Assembly: GCA_963576565.1 (NCBI GenBank) | Contig: OY755039.1 | Coordinates: 140,871,369-140,935,368 of the forward strand | Reading direction: 5' to 3' | Source: Aspidapion aeneum | Lineage: Eukaryota > Arthropoda > Insecta > Coleoptera > Brentidae | Length of the DNA: 64,000 nt | Part shown: positions 41,716 to 52,873 of the stretch, in pieces | Layout of the letters: each line of letters opens with the position of its first letter | Numbering within the stretch: position 1 is the first letter of the stretch | Made by a program: the position numbers and the translations under genes | Notes under the pieces: generated by a model | What the model was told of the DNA's origin: nothing | The model's input: the letters and a program-made list of their open reading frames with translations, nothing else | Database searches by the model: none

Positions 41716-44700
41716 TTAGCTCACACATATACTATACTATAGTAGTGTGAGCTATGGTGATCCTAATTTTTTCGAGAAAAAAAAAGTTGCACCGATTTCA
41801 AAATTTTTTATATATCTTTGCGTTTCAGATGATTTTGAAACTTTTTTGTTGCGCCGTCTGTCTGTCTGTATGTCTGTATGCCTGTCTGTCTGTCTGTCTG
41901 TCTGTATGTCTGTATGTCTGTCTGTAACGACCAACGCGCATAACTCAAAAACCGCTTGGTCGATTTCAATGAAATTTGGTACCTAGGCTGGGTCTTGGGG
42001 CGAGATGGTCCCATTTCAAAATGACCAAATTCCACCGAACACAAACCAAATAAAAGGGTGGGGATAGATTTCAAAAATTAGAGTTTATGTGAAAATATGG
42101 CGTGTGTGATATCAAACGAAAGGTAATTGAGTCTTGAGTTAAACAAAATACATTTTAATTTATTTTAGAAAAAGGGTGGGGGTATATTTTAAAAATTAGA
42201 GTTTAAGTGAAAATATGGCGTGTGCGATATCACACGAAAGGTAATTGAGTCCGGAGTTTAACAAAATACATTTTAGTTTTTGTTTTTTTAAGGGTGGGGG
42301 TGGATTTCAAAAATTTGAGTTTAAGTCAAAACATGGCTTGTGTGGTATCAAACAAAAGGCCCAACAAACATTTAAAGTTGTAAGGACGAAACCCCCACTA
42401 GAAAGAATTTCTTAAAAGTAACCGCAACGTACTCCCGCTACGTCTCAGTATACCATACAGCGACGTTATAATTCCCTAAGTGGGGAACCAATTTCTGGTT
42501 ATAACTACTTGGCCGAGTGTTTAAAGTCACTGTAGTAACAACTACACTACTACGTCGTAGCCAGGTATCTACTACGTCGTAGAGGCTGTTTTTTTTCCGT
42601 AATAGCATAAAAGTTGCGATGTAGTTGCAAATAATATAATCGTTTCTTTTTGGTAGAATTGTTACACAATATGGTGGACACAACAGTAAACAGACTCGCT
42701 TAGTTTTTTTGTTTGGTTATGGTTATTATGTACTATGTTATCCAAAAGTGTGAGAATTTACGAGCAGAGGATCAAGATTCGAGTGCGACGCAAAGTTTTT
42801 TGTATAACATGCATTATATATATTGCAAAAAACCGGTGCCCCCGTAAAATTGAGCCGTTTTCTGGTAGTTGATGGAAATTTTGTGTTGTGATTTTGGAGG
42901 TTATGTTTTCATAATCGACAGTTAACTCCAACAAATGGTGCTTAAGAAGAGCATTTTTGGTAAGCTTCATTTACTTTGTTTATAAAATAGTATAGCTCTT
43001 TAATATGAGCTCATAAAACGACAACAAAAAATATTAAATTTTCTTTCTTACATAAAAACATGGCGTCCCAAACTATATTCCCTGACAGTCGAAAGGGTTA
43101 CTTGAAAGTGAGCCTAAGTTACGGCAACGTGTCACTTACGACTTTTATGTCGGCATTCCTTTTTAGTTCTAGATAACACACTCGAATTTCTACTCCTTCG
43201 TTGCAGAAACGTATTATTAACTAGCTTTCGCCACTAGAAAACGTCTACAGAGTGATAGAAACCACGCGATAAGTATAACTACTACCCTCAAGTAATTGGG
43301 GTGTCGCCACTTGTCATTCGCCGTTTCTGTCAACAACAGCACCACTGCTTATAGGTTTTGTACCAGCGTGAATTTGTGGTAGGTTTTAAAACAAAAACAA
43401 GATAAATTAAAATCCATTAGAACAATAAATGAAGTGCCAATATAAAGTTTTTTTTTAAATGTATGTTGCAGTCGAGAGCATGATCCCTATTCTAGAATTT
43501 CTAGGAAGTGTTGGTCAAGGAACTAAAAGAACGTAGTCACATCAATGAAATCATCTTATTGTTACTTTTTTTATTTACACACTGCTCTCACAATTCGTAT
43601 GTAGTATTTTTTATTGTTTTTAGATATTTTGGCATTGTCAATATTCAGTAATTTTTAATATTATAAGCCCTATAAGTAAAAAAACAATCTCTGAGACTTG
43701 TTAGATCGCTTAGAAATCCGCATGTAACCACGATATATTTAACTTGTTTTTTTATTAGCCGCAAACAGCGCAAAAGTTTCTAGATGAAGTCTAGCATATC
43801 CCAGAGGTTATTTTAGGGGCCGTGCATAAATTAGATATTAGGGACCTATTGCAATAAAGCCTGGCACAAAACACAGCAGAAATTTTATTCACTTCAAACC
43901 AAGCATTAACAACAGCACAAATTTGAAGAAAACCCAAGCTCATCACATAAAATGAATCACAGTGAGACACGACATGTCAGCACAAGAGGCATAGACACAG
44001 AAAAAAAAGCTGCGGTTCGGTCTGCGTAATTAATTAAGCTATGGGCATAGATAAACGAATTCGGTTTAGTCCGCACAAGAGGGTTACGATGGCGATAGGG
44101 TGGTGCCACAGCACAAACCACGAACGACCGTAAAGACAGTACAAGAATAGAACAGCAACAAGTAGCGTAAAAGATTCAGGATGGAGATTAAGCATGGACT
44201 AGGGAATTCTTAAAATCCGTGTGCGGTACTCGATACTTTGGATCAATATTTTGCATTTTGATTGTTTTGTAAAATGGTCAAGCAATGAGCTCGAAAAAAT
44301 GGACTGCTCAAGGTAGTTAAAAAAATATTTGCAAAACTATTCCTAATATTCCCATATTATAAAAGGAGCCACAAAAAGTAGGGTAAGAATGTGTGCGACC
44401 AAGATGCGACTTCAAAAATTCTACGTTTTCAAAGTAGAAACAGGAAGGAGAGATTACTTTAAAAGATCGACATTAAAAAAAAGTCAAAGTAGTTGCGGCT
44501 TTAAAGTTGATCCAAAAAGTTATTTTGTCTACATTGTTACATCAGATGTTATCATGATGACACAAACTTTTGTGGTAAAAATTAAAGTTATAACGTAGTT
44601 GTCGGATACACTTGTTTGGGACTCCAATGAAGCTTAACTTTCTAGTGGTAATTAAGTAGGATATAAAAGTCAGGGCGACTACGAAATAACGACTAAAAAA

Positions 44701-45058
44701 AAGGAAAACTTTAGCAACGTCCTATTGTGGTAGAAAAGACTATCAGAATCGACTATCAAGAAACAATCCTAAGAAGTAATTTAGAGGGTCGTTTTTACGA
44801 AACATCTACTATTTCCTGATACTAAATAGTAGTTAGAACTAAAAAGTAACAAATTTTGGTTGGGATCACCACATTTCTACTATCAGAAAGTAGCAAAGCC
44901 TTTAGAACATGTAGCCGCTACTATAAATGTTAGTTGGGCGGTAATTTAGTGTGGAGTTGAATAAAATATATTTCAGTTTTTAGTTATATTAGATCACACG
45001 TACACTATAACTATAGTACCTAGTGTGAGCTTAGGGGCCCATATATTGGCAGAGTATT
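41716..45058 (+). mobile_element. Family T MITE, split copy inside the hAT-like element
   Basis: The left part, 41716-42358, has the 5' hairpin, a long mixed GTCT/GTAT tract (41857-41925) and two internal blocks, and stops within TATCAAACAAAAGG. The right part resumes at about 44941 with TAATTTAGTGTGGAG, passes through the 3' hairpin and ends at GGCAGAGTATT. In the intact copy at 32800-32830 these two parts are contiguous. Confidence 0.85.
42359..44940. mobile_element. Unclassified TIR element, about 2.58 kb, inside family T
   Basis: It begins CCCAACAAACATTTAAAG and ends, read inward on the other strand, CCCAACTAACATTTATAG. The target is the T word AAAGGTAATTT, with at most 2-3 bp duplicated around GG. 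Both ends are rich in CTAC/GTAG words (ACTACTACGTCGTAG, TATCTACTACGTCGTAG at 42541-42583, and ATAGTAG words at 44800-44930) that look like subterminal binding sites. It carries a short family F end at about 43848-43880. Several short frames (for example 44389-44598) show no known domain. The superfamily is not determined. Confidence 0.65.
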
Positions 45059-45349
45059 TCTAGGGTGGGGTAATTCTTCTGTTTTACCTTATTTTATTAA
45101 GAAAAAGTGCATATATTTTTTTTCTAGGGGAGGTAATTACCCAGTTACCCCCCCCCCCCCCCCCCCCTTATATCCGCGCTTGGGTTCGGTCCGCTTTGCA
45201 GAATACGTTATGAGCCAATATTATTAATTTTGCCTTGTTGAAGTTTACACTTCTGCCGTGTGGTCTTAAGCACACACAATAATTTTTTTAATCTCATTTT
45301 TCATGCAATTTAAATTCCTGCCCCCTAATTTATAACGTCACCAGCCTCC

Positions 45350-46165
45350 ACTGGTCGGAAGCCGGACGAAAAAAAAGCCGGCCGGACATTTTCATATAGC
45401 CGAAAAAGCCAGACTTGTCCGGCCTTATCCGGACCTATGAATCGTTTTCAAGCGAATAACTAGTAATTACTAGTATTTACCACTGCCGTTCAAGCGGCCT
45501 TGGTAAATACCACTCCTTGAAGAGTGACGTCATAAATGAGCCCTTTGGACGCCATCGTTTATTACCGGTAATTACCACACTTTTGAGGAAGGTTATTGCG
45601 TTTTCTAACCTCACAATCATTTGTTTTGTTTCTTTTTCGAAAAAATGTTCTGTGAATTTTTGAAATGAGTGAAATTTATCATGTGTGCCTCAATTATGAA
45701 GAAAATTGTACAAAGTGATGGCCTTCTCTATATTGTCTTGCCAAAATTTTATTTTCATCAACCCTTGGCTTACTCGAATTTACCCAATGTGGACTGATAC
45801 ACGAAATATCATAAAAAAAAACAGTATCATTGTAGTCCTCTAACCACAGTTTATCATACTTATTTTTTTTCCAAATTATGCCCTTTTCGAATCAAATACG
45901 CCAGTATTTCAGAGTCGGTCGAGAAGAACTTAAGTTTAATAATGGCAAGAAGATTATTATTCATCTAAACTAAAACCAACTAAACTTCTTTAAAAAATCG
46001 CAAAAAGCAACAACAAACAATAACCGGTTATAAAAAAAGCTATTCAAGCGGCGTTTCTGTGGTAATAGGCTAAGGGCCTTAACAGCTGATTTTTAATGTC
46101 AACCAAGGGATAACCAGAGGTAATTACTTGTTATTCGCTTGAAAACGGCTATGGTCACCCCTAGG
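45350..46165. repeat. GCCGGAC-type repeat fragment, interrupted
   Basis: AAGCCGGACGAAAAAAAAG and AAAGCCAGACTTGTCCGG lead into CCGGACCTATG, and after the nested insertion the sequence continues GGTCACCCCTAGG. The same right end, GGACGTATGGTCACCCTAA, closes the element at 62039-63475. Only the right part of the family is present here. Confidence 0.7.
45440..46148. mobile_element. TIR element, 709 bp, CGTTTTCAAGCGAATAAC ends
   Basis: The left end AATCGTTTTCAAGCGAATAAC and the right end (read inward) CCGTTTTCAAGCGAATAAC are flanked by CTATG on both sides (45435-45439 and 46149-46153), a 5-bp TSD. Several GGTAATTACC/TAGTAATTACTAG palindromes occur near the left end. There is no transposase. Superfamily uncertain. 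Confidence 0.75.
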
Positions 46166-46387
46166 TAAGCAGGTAGGTCGGCAGGCAGATGCGAATATGA
46201 AATGAGAAAGGTCAGTCAGTCAGTTATTCACAACTAAAAACCTGCTAAGTAAAAGAAATTCAACAACTGTTTAAATTAACTTAACCCTTTTTCATCCAAT
46301 AGATATAGAGTAGTTATTTAAAGACATAAAATTCGTAAATAGTAAGTGTTGGATTAATACTATGGTGATGTAAGAGTCTTTTTTAAT

Positions 46388-47308
46388 ATGGCTGAATCCA
46401 TATTATATTCCTGTAATAAGTGTATTCATGAATGTGCGACAAAACAGGAACATGAAAGACATAAGCTAGTTCACAAAAAAATAAGTGAGTGTCGCGAACC
46501 GTTTAAGTGTTCTGAGTGCCTTTATGAGACAAAAACCAAATGTGCATTAGACAATCATATGCGTACCCATGATGAATCGCGTAAAAGGTTTCGATGTGAA
46601 AAATGTCCATATACTACTTTAGGAGCTTATCACATAAAAAGGCATGAAAGAACTCACCAGTCAAAAGATCTTTATATCTTCAAATGTGACAAGTGTACTT
46701 ATAAAGCCAAAGATAAAGTATGTTTAAAAGTCCATTTATTGACTCACAAATCTGCAGATGAGGTTTTTATTTATCAGTGCAATAAATGTGTTTATCAAAG
46801 TAGATTTAAGTCTAATCTTCTGTCCCATATTAATACTAATCACCCAACGAATTTACCAGACATTCCGCTAGAATGCCATATATGCCAATACCGAACAAAA
46901 AAAAGAGAATTCTTATTAAAACATATAAGTCATGTACACAAACCAAAAGATATGGTAGAATGTTATCATTGTGGATTTCAGACAAGATACAAGGGATCTT
47001 TACAAAGTCATATAAAAATTCAGCACACTAACAACGCGGTTGTTTATAATTGTGAGGAGTGCAAATTTAAATCCAAATGGAAAGGCGAACTTAAGAAGCA
47101 CATATTATTACTCCATCGGGAATGTGAAACCTTTGGGTGTCCTCACTGCAAGTATCGGTGCAAGACGAAGAGACATTTGAACAAACATGTTCAACTGGTT
47201 CATGAAAGATCAAAACAACCACTGTTTAAATGTCCTGGTTGTAGTCTGTCTTCAGTGTATAAAAATACAATAGTAAAACATCAAAAAATACTTAATCATT
47301 ATAAATAA
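46388..47308 (+). CDS. C2H2 zinc-finger protein, ten fingers (paralogue C)
   Basis: This intronless 306-residue gene on the plus strand has the same ten-finger architecture as A and B with all ligands intact. The N-terminus is MAESILYSCNKCIH, finger 3 has H-x3-H (RHERTH) where A and B have H-x4-H, and finger 2 is TKCALDNH. Finger 7 is KGSLQSH (Ser at helix +6). Finger 6 is followed by ISHVH. It is about 85-90 percent identical to A and B by eye. AATAAA-like words follow the stop (about 47323). The upstream flank keeps GTTATTTAAA...GTAAGTGTTGGATTA and CTTTTTTAAT before the ATG. Confidence 0.9.
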   Translation: MAESILYSCNKCIHECATKQEHERHKLVHKKISECREPFKCSECLYETKTKCALDNHMRTHDESRKRFRCEKCPYTTLGAYHIKRHERTHQSKDLYIFKCDKCTYKAKDKVCLKVHLLTHKSADEVFIYQCNKCVYQSRFKSNLLSHINTNHPTNLPDIPLECHICQYRTKKREFLLKHISHVHKPKDMVECYHCGFQTRYKGSLQSHIKIQHTNNAVVYNCEECKFKSKWKGELKKHILLLHRECETFGCPHCKYRCKTKRHLNKHVQLVHERSKQPLFKCPGCSLSSVYKNTIVKHQKILNHYK

Positions 47309-47453
47309 AAAATATTTATCATTAATAAAATAATTCAAATAAAATATTAAACTTCGGATTCACCACCACAAAGAACAGAAACATTGAGAAACCTACTTCC
47401 TCATTTTTTTAGGGTCAAACCTATCATACCACAGTAATAATATAAAAAATATA

Positions 47454-47638
47454 CAGTCGAACCTCTCTAACTCGAACCTCTATAACTCGAACCTCTCTAT
47501 AACTCGAACCTTTTAAGCGGTCCCTGCACTTTTTACATGTATTTTAACCCATGTAACTCGAGTTTCTATAACTGGAACTCTCCATAACTCGTACTGTTTT
47601 GGTTGTCCCTTCAGGTTCGAGTTATAGAGGTTCGACTG
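47454..47638. mobile_element. pogo/Tigger-like MITE, copy 1
   Basis: This 185-bp element has ends CAGTCGAACCTCTCTAACTC and its inverse GAGTTATAGAGGTTCGACTG and a TA TSD (47452-47453 and 47639-47640). CAGT ends with CTCTATAACTCGAA words and a TA target fit pogo/Tigger-type mariners. A second 185-bp copy is at 48670-48854. Confidence 0.9.
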
Positions 47639-47777
47639 TATAAATATTTTTGATACCAGACAATTATCTCAAAAGCTACCAATGCCGGGTAATAAGTAGA
47701 TTTAATCTAATGCCAACTATTGAAACTTATTTTTTATAAAAACTGATAGATATGTGTTACTTGGCAACAGTGTTCAC

Positions 47778-47957
47778 CAGTGGCGTATATAGAAAAAAGT
47801 TTCGGGGTGGGCCCGAGGCAGTTTGGGGGGGGCCGAGACCCCATATGGCCGTATTTTATGCTATTTTATGTTTGAAATTTGTGGAAAATATCTAAAAAAA
47901 TCTTAGCTTCGGGGGGGGGGCCCGGGCCCCCCAGGCCCCCCCTTATATACGCCACTG
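47778..47957. mobile_element. hAT-type MITE, family CAGTGGCGTATA, complete copy 2
   Basis: This 180-bp element has ends CAGTGGCGTATATA and TATATACGCCACTG and a perfect 8-bp TSD, GTGTTCAC (47770-47777 and 47958-47965). The interior is the inverse of the copy at 4458-4649 (TTTCGGGGTGGGCCCGAGGC on the left here). Confidence 0.93.
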
Positions 47958-48094
47958 GTGTTCACTAACTAACCAGAAGCCATCAATGTTCTATGAAGTG
48001 TGTAAAAAAGAAGAAGTATACAAAGTAGTACATAGACCTCATCCTATATATTCCTAGCGGTTCTTCACTGGTATTGGTCTTTTAGTTTTCGGTA

Positions 48095-49606
48095 GGGGAT
48101 AATTCGCCGCGGTCGATTCGCCGCGGCCGATTTGCCGCGCCGATCCGCCGCGGGATAGTTCGCCGCCGGCCGATTCGCTGCGGGGACAATTCGCCGCGAG
48201 ATTTTTTATTTTATGATGTTACCATTGGCAATTGTTTAAACAGTTTTATTTAGCTTAACTTCATATAATATATTTGTTTATTTGTTTGATAATAAGTTTT
48301 TTGAAACTTCACCAACTAGGTATTTGGGGTTAGTAGTATACAATTCAACAATTTTTTCTATTAGAAAAATAAATAAAATGGCGGATCCAAAATGGCGGAT
48401 TTTCCCATTTATGAACCGATTTGCATCAAACTCGGAACTTTGAGATCTTTCAGGTCGTTGATTATTATTTTTAACTTAATTTAAAAAAATTAAAATGGCG
48501 ATTCCACAATGGCGCACTTTCTTATTTATAAACCGATCTGCCTCAAACTTGAAGCAACGGGGCGCTACTCAATACAATTTTTGATTTAAATTTTAAAACC
48601 TGAAAATGGCGGATTCCTCGGGGCCTAGGCCCCCCCAAGCCTAAGATTTTTTTAGATATGTTTCACATACAGTCGAACCTCTCTAACTGGAACCTCTATA
48701 ACTCGAACCCCTCTATAACTCGAACCTTTTAAGCGGTCCCTGCACTTTTTACATGTATTTTAACCTATGTAACTCGAGTTTCTATAACTCGAACTCTCCA
48801 TAACTCGAACTGTTTTGGTGGTCCCTTTAGGTTCGAGTTATAGAGGTTCGACTGTATTTCATAAATAAAAAGATTAAAGAGTATAAAATTACAATTTTTG
48901 ATTTAAATTTTAAAACCTGAAAATGGCGGATTCCTCGGGGCTTAGGCCCCCCCAAGCCTAAGATTTTTTTAGATATTTTTCACATATTTCATGAATAAAA
49001 AGATTAAAGAGTATAAAATTCGCCATCATGAGGCTTCGCACCCCCCTCCGAGAAACCAGTCCCCCCCCTCAATTTTGAGGCAAATCGGTTTATAAACAAG
49101 AAAGTGCGCCAGTGTGGAACTGCCATTTTGATTTTTTTAAATTTTAGTTAAAAATAATAATCAGCGACCTGAAAGATCTTAAAGTTCCGAGTTTGATGCA
49201 AATCGGTTCATAAATGGGAAAATCCGCCATTTTTGATCCGCCATTTTAATTTTTTTAAATTTAAGTCAAAATTGTATTAAGTTACCCTAAGCGCCGTAAG
49301 GTTTCAAGTTTGAGGCAAATCAGTTCATAAATAGAAAAATTCGCCATTTTATTTATTTTTCTAATAAAAAAATGTTGAATTGTATTATACTAACCACCAA
49401 ATAACTAGTTGGAAAAGTTTGGAAAAGTTATGATCAAACAAATAAATAAATATATTATATGAAGTCAAGCTAAATAAAACTGTTTAAACAATTGCCAATG
49501 GTAATATCATAAAACAAAAAATCTCGCGGCAAATTGACTCCGCGGCAAATCGGCCGGCGGCGAATTGTCCCGCGGCGAATCGGCCGCGGCGAATTGTTCC
49601 ATCCCC
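48095..49606. mobile_element. Foldback element with GCGGCGAATT terminal blocks
   Basis: The left end, 48095-48205, holds about seven imperfect GCCGCGG-TCGATTC / ATTCGCCGCGG units. The right end, 49520-49606, holds the inverse units. Behind these, arms of about 500 bp match in inverted order, including ACCATTGGCAATTGTTTAAA, AAATGGCGGATT and the text around GGCAAATCGGTT. The middle carries G/C-homopolymer sequence duplicated in tandem, one copy of which is split by a pogo-like MITE. No coding sequence. No clear TSD. Confidence 0.8.
48670..48854. mobile_element. pogo/Tigger-like MITE, copy 2
   Basis: This 185-bp element starts CAGTCGAACCTCTCTAACTG and ends GGTTCGACTG, with a TA TSD (48668-48669 and 48855-48856). 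It interrupts a sequence whose uninterrupted duplicate is 200-300 bp downstream (TTTTTCACATATTTCATG at about 48976), so the empty site is visible. Confidence 0.93.
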
Positions 49607-50116
49607 TTCAGTTTTACCTTAGTTGTTTTCGGAACTTTTTAATTGATTTGGCCTACACTAGACAAAAAAAAATAACGCAAATAAAAATTGTGTCTGCAAA
49701 AGTTAAAAATTGGGCTTCTAAATATCACGTGACATCTGTCGTTTAATGTCGTATTACTAAAGGATAAAGTTAGCTAATGAAGTGCGTGCAAAAGCTCTCT
49801 AATATCTTTTTTATTTTTGCCTTTAGGAGAAAAACTCCAAGAACAACTTTTATTTAGAGTAAAATTTTATATCGAAGGCACTATATACCGGGTGTCTCAG
49901 AGAAACAAATCTTAAATATTTAACTTTTTATTATAGCTCACGTACGGGTTGTCCTACTTTTCTTTTGTTTTTGCTACCTTTATCAGCGGAAAAAATATTA
50001 CAATTCTGCCCATTTAACGGACCCTCTAGCTCTAAATATAACGAAGTTAACAACAGTGCCGAGTGAACTTTAACAGGCTATATAAACTGTGATCATACTG
50101 GACTATTAGCCTTTTA
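49607..50116. other. Unassigned sequence
   Basis: No genes are recognised. TACCGGGTGTCTCAGAGAAA at about 49889 resembles a MITE end. Confidence 0.5.
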
Positions 50117-52873
50117 GTTCAGGCCCTATATCAGAGATTCAAGTGATATGCTGCGTTTAATGATAGAAGCAACACACTTGGTATGGATAGACATAAGACT
50201 CGCCCGAAGATTTTACGAAAAGGAACCCCCCCCAAACCTGGCAGGGGGGTGGTTCCCTCTCTTAAACGTGCTTTTTGATAGTTTTTTGCTAATAACTCGA
50301 AAACAGTCAACTTTTCCAAAAATCTTGTGAAGATCGTTTTTCAAGCGGATGAAATTTCCTTTTCAACGATGTACCCTAGTACCCTCTGACGGCAGTGGTG
50401 CACATTTCATTAGCGGCCGAAAAAGGGGAAACATTTTTAAAATATTTTTAAAATATTTTTTGTGGTAGTTTTTGTCCTTAACATTATTTTTTCTCAAAAA
50501 ATATTTTTGTTTAAAAGCCCATTATGTATACAGTTAAGTATTTATTAAGATAGAATTATTTATTTTTATAGAGCCGCCTTGAAATAAAAATAAATGTGTG
50601 TAGAAATCCTTAAATCAAACAAAAATGTTGTACATTCATTCTTGTACATACCTCAGTAAATAATAATATGAGTGAGTAAAAAATTATTTTTAGTTATCAA
50701 TAACTTAAAACTGACTTTTTCTAGTTAACCTTCTTTAAAGTGGGGGTCGGGGGCATCCCCCTTTTCACGCCCTCAGAAGTGCTCTCTTCAAGTATTTTCT
50801 TAAGTATTTGCAATCCTTTTAAATGGCAAAAAACAACTAAGTAAATTATTGAGGCTGATGAAAAGTTCTCTCCAACGATGTATAACACGCCCCCCTCCCA
50901 TCAGTGGCGCACTTTTTATTGGCATTTAAATAAATAAGAGATGTGGAAAAAACTATATATTTTTTAAAATTTTCTTAAATTTTACTGTCCTACTTGTTTG
51001 GATTTAAAACTTATTTTTAAAGCCGACGAAACTTCCTTTCCAACGATCTACATCACTGTCCCCTCAACGCAGCAGTAGATCCTGCATAAACGCCCCAAAA
51101 ATGGTCAACTTTGATATACCAAGTAATAAAAATTGTCGAAAAATACATTTAGAGGGGGAACCAATCCCCCCACCAAGAGTGGGCGGATGGTTCTCCCTCG
51201 TTATATTTTTGGGGGAGTATACTGTATATTCATACCAAGTGTGTTGCTTCTTTCATTGAACGTAGTGTGTGTATTAGTACTGTTCCAACATGGTCGTCTT
51301 AAATGAAGATTCAAGTATATACCAAATTTGACCATTTTTGGTGCGTCTATGCTTGATCTACCGCCGCCTTGAGGGGAGATGTAATATACATCGTTGGAAA
51401 GGAAATTTCCTCAGCTTTAAAAATCAGTTTTAAAACCAGACATGTAGGACAAGAAAAACCAAGGAAATTAATTGTTTTTTTCCACACCTCTCATTTATTT
51501 AAATGCCTATAAGAGGTGCGCCACTGATGTAAGGGGGGCGTCTTGTACATCGTGAGAGAGGACTTTTGGTCAGCCTCAACAACTTAGTTGTTTTTGTTAG
51601 TTAAAAGTTTGAAAATAATTAGAAAAATACTGTAAAAAATCACTTTTGAGGGGGGCGACAGGGGGGACGCTCCCTCTCCCCAATTTAAATGAATTCAACT
51701 CGAAAAATTATGTTTTAAGTTAATACTAATTAAAAATATTTTTTTACTCACCTTGAGTATTATTTACTGAGTTACAAAAATGAATGTTGAAAATTTTTGT
51801 TTGATTTGAGGATTTCTACAAACACATTTATTTTTATTTCAAGGCGACTACTTTTAAAAGTTATGTCTAACTTATTAAATATTTAACTGTATACAAAATG
51901 AGTTTGTTAAACAAAAATATTTTTTTGAAATAAACAATGTTATAAGGATACAAAATTCCCCAAGAAAAATAAAAAAACATATTGTAAACATTTCCCCTTT
52001 TTTCGTAGGTCTATGGAACGTGCCCCACTGCTTTTATAGGGTACTAAGGTACATGGTTAAAAAGGAAATTTTATCGGCTTGCAAAATGATCCTTAAAATA
52101 TTTTCAGAAAAGTTCCCCATTTTCCAGTTATTAGCAAAAAACCGTCAAAAAGTACGTTTAAGGGGAGGGAACCACCCCCCTGCCAGTGTCTTGCTCATTA
52201 ACGTATTCCGGTTAATACGTTAATGGTCTTGCTTCATTCATTCTACCAGGGCTCTCAAAATGGACGGGCCACGATCCTCCACTTTGTTGACGTCACATCC
52301 GGGGCTGATTTTTTTTTGATGGTCACGTTACGACACAGCTGATTGTCTTTAACATATTGAAGTTGGAATGACGGTTCATGGATATTTGATTTTTTTTTAA
52401 ATAAAGCCGTTTTTGAGATTGTTTTTACTATATTCTCGCAGAACAATTTTTTTTAAATGTATAGTAAGCCCTAATTTTTCATAGCCGCTTAAAGTAGAAG
52501 CGAATGTGACAATCACATATAACAAAGTCAAATACATGTCAAACATAACAGTTGGCATGTGGTACATGGCGGGTAATTTGAATTCAAAATAAGGAATGCT
52601 AAATCTTGAAGATTTAAACCTTTTAATCATGTTGCTTCCTTACAAACCTTTGGTGGAATATCGGGATGGTGTCTGAGAATATTTCACTGAAATTTTGCAG
52701 AAATCTGTAGTGCCATTTTGAAAATATCATAAAAAAACGTCTGAGCTCCCATAAGACCCAATGTAAAATTCAGCCCCGGGAGAACAGCTGATTTTTTCAG
52801 GGTCGTGGCCTCTATTTTTGTGTTGGCCTTGATTCTACATTAAACGCAGTATCGGGCCCCGTAGGGCCTGAAC
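50117..52873. mobile_element. TA-flanked element, GTTCAGGCCCTA ends, 2.76 kb
   Basis: The ends GTTCAGGCCCTA and TAGGGCCTGAAC are flanked by TA (50115-50116 and 52874-52875). A CTGCGTTTAATG word follows each end. Inside, sections repeat in direct and inverted order (AACACACTTGGTATG at 50170 and CATACCAAGTGTGTTG at 51230; words around CAACGATGTA at four places). The element is largely foldback-like and lacks a transposase. Left-end copies occur at 54701 and 56459 in the zinc-finger duplication. Confidence 0.78.

Larger units (their letters stand above)
41646..45182. mobile_element. hAT-like element with multiple nested insertions
   Basis: The ends CAAGCGCGGAT and ATCCGCGCTTG are flanked by a perfect 8-bp TSD, GGTTCGGT (41638-41645 and 45183-45190). 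About 196 bp belong to this element: 41646-41715 and 45059-45182, with runs of G on the left, CTAGGGG words on both sides and runs of C on the right. Everything between is a family T MITE that is itself interrupted. Confidence 0.88.

Noticed and set aside
44389..44598. 69-residue frame in the 2.58-kb unclassified element as its transposase
   Set aside because: It is too short, has no catalytic or zinc-binding motif, and there are no neighbouring exons that I can recognise.
50131..50330. Overlapping frames on both strands at the left end of the GTTCAGGCCC element
   Set aside because: They lie in a non-coding repeat present in several copies that do not preserve the frame.
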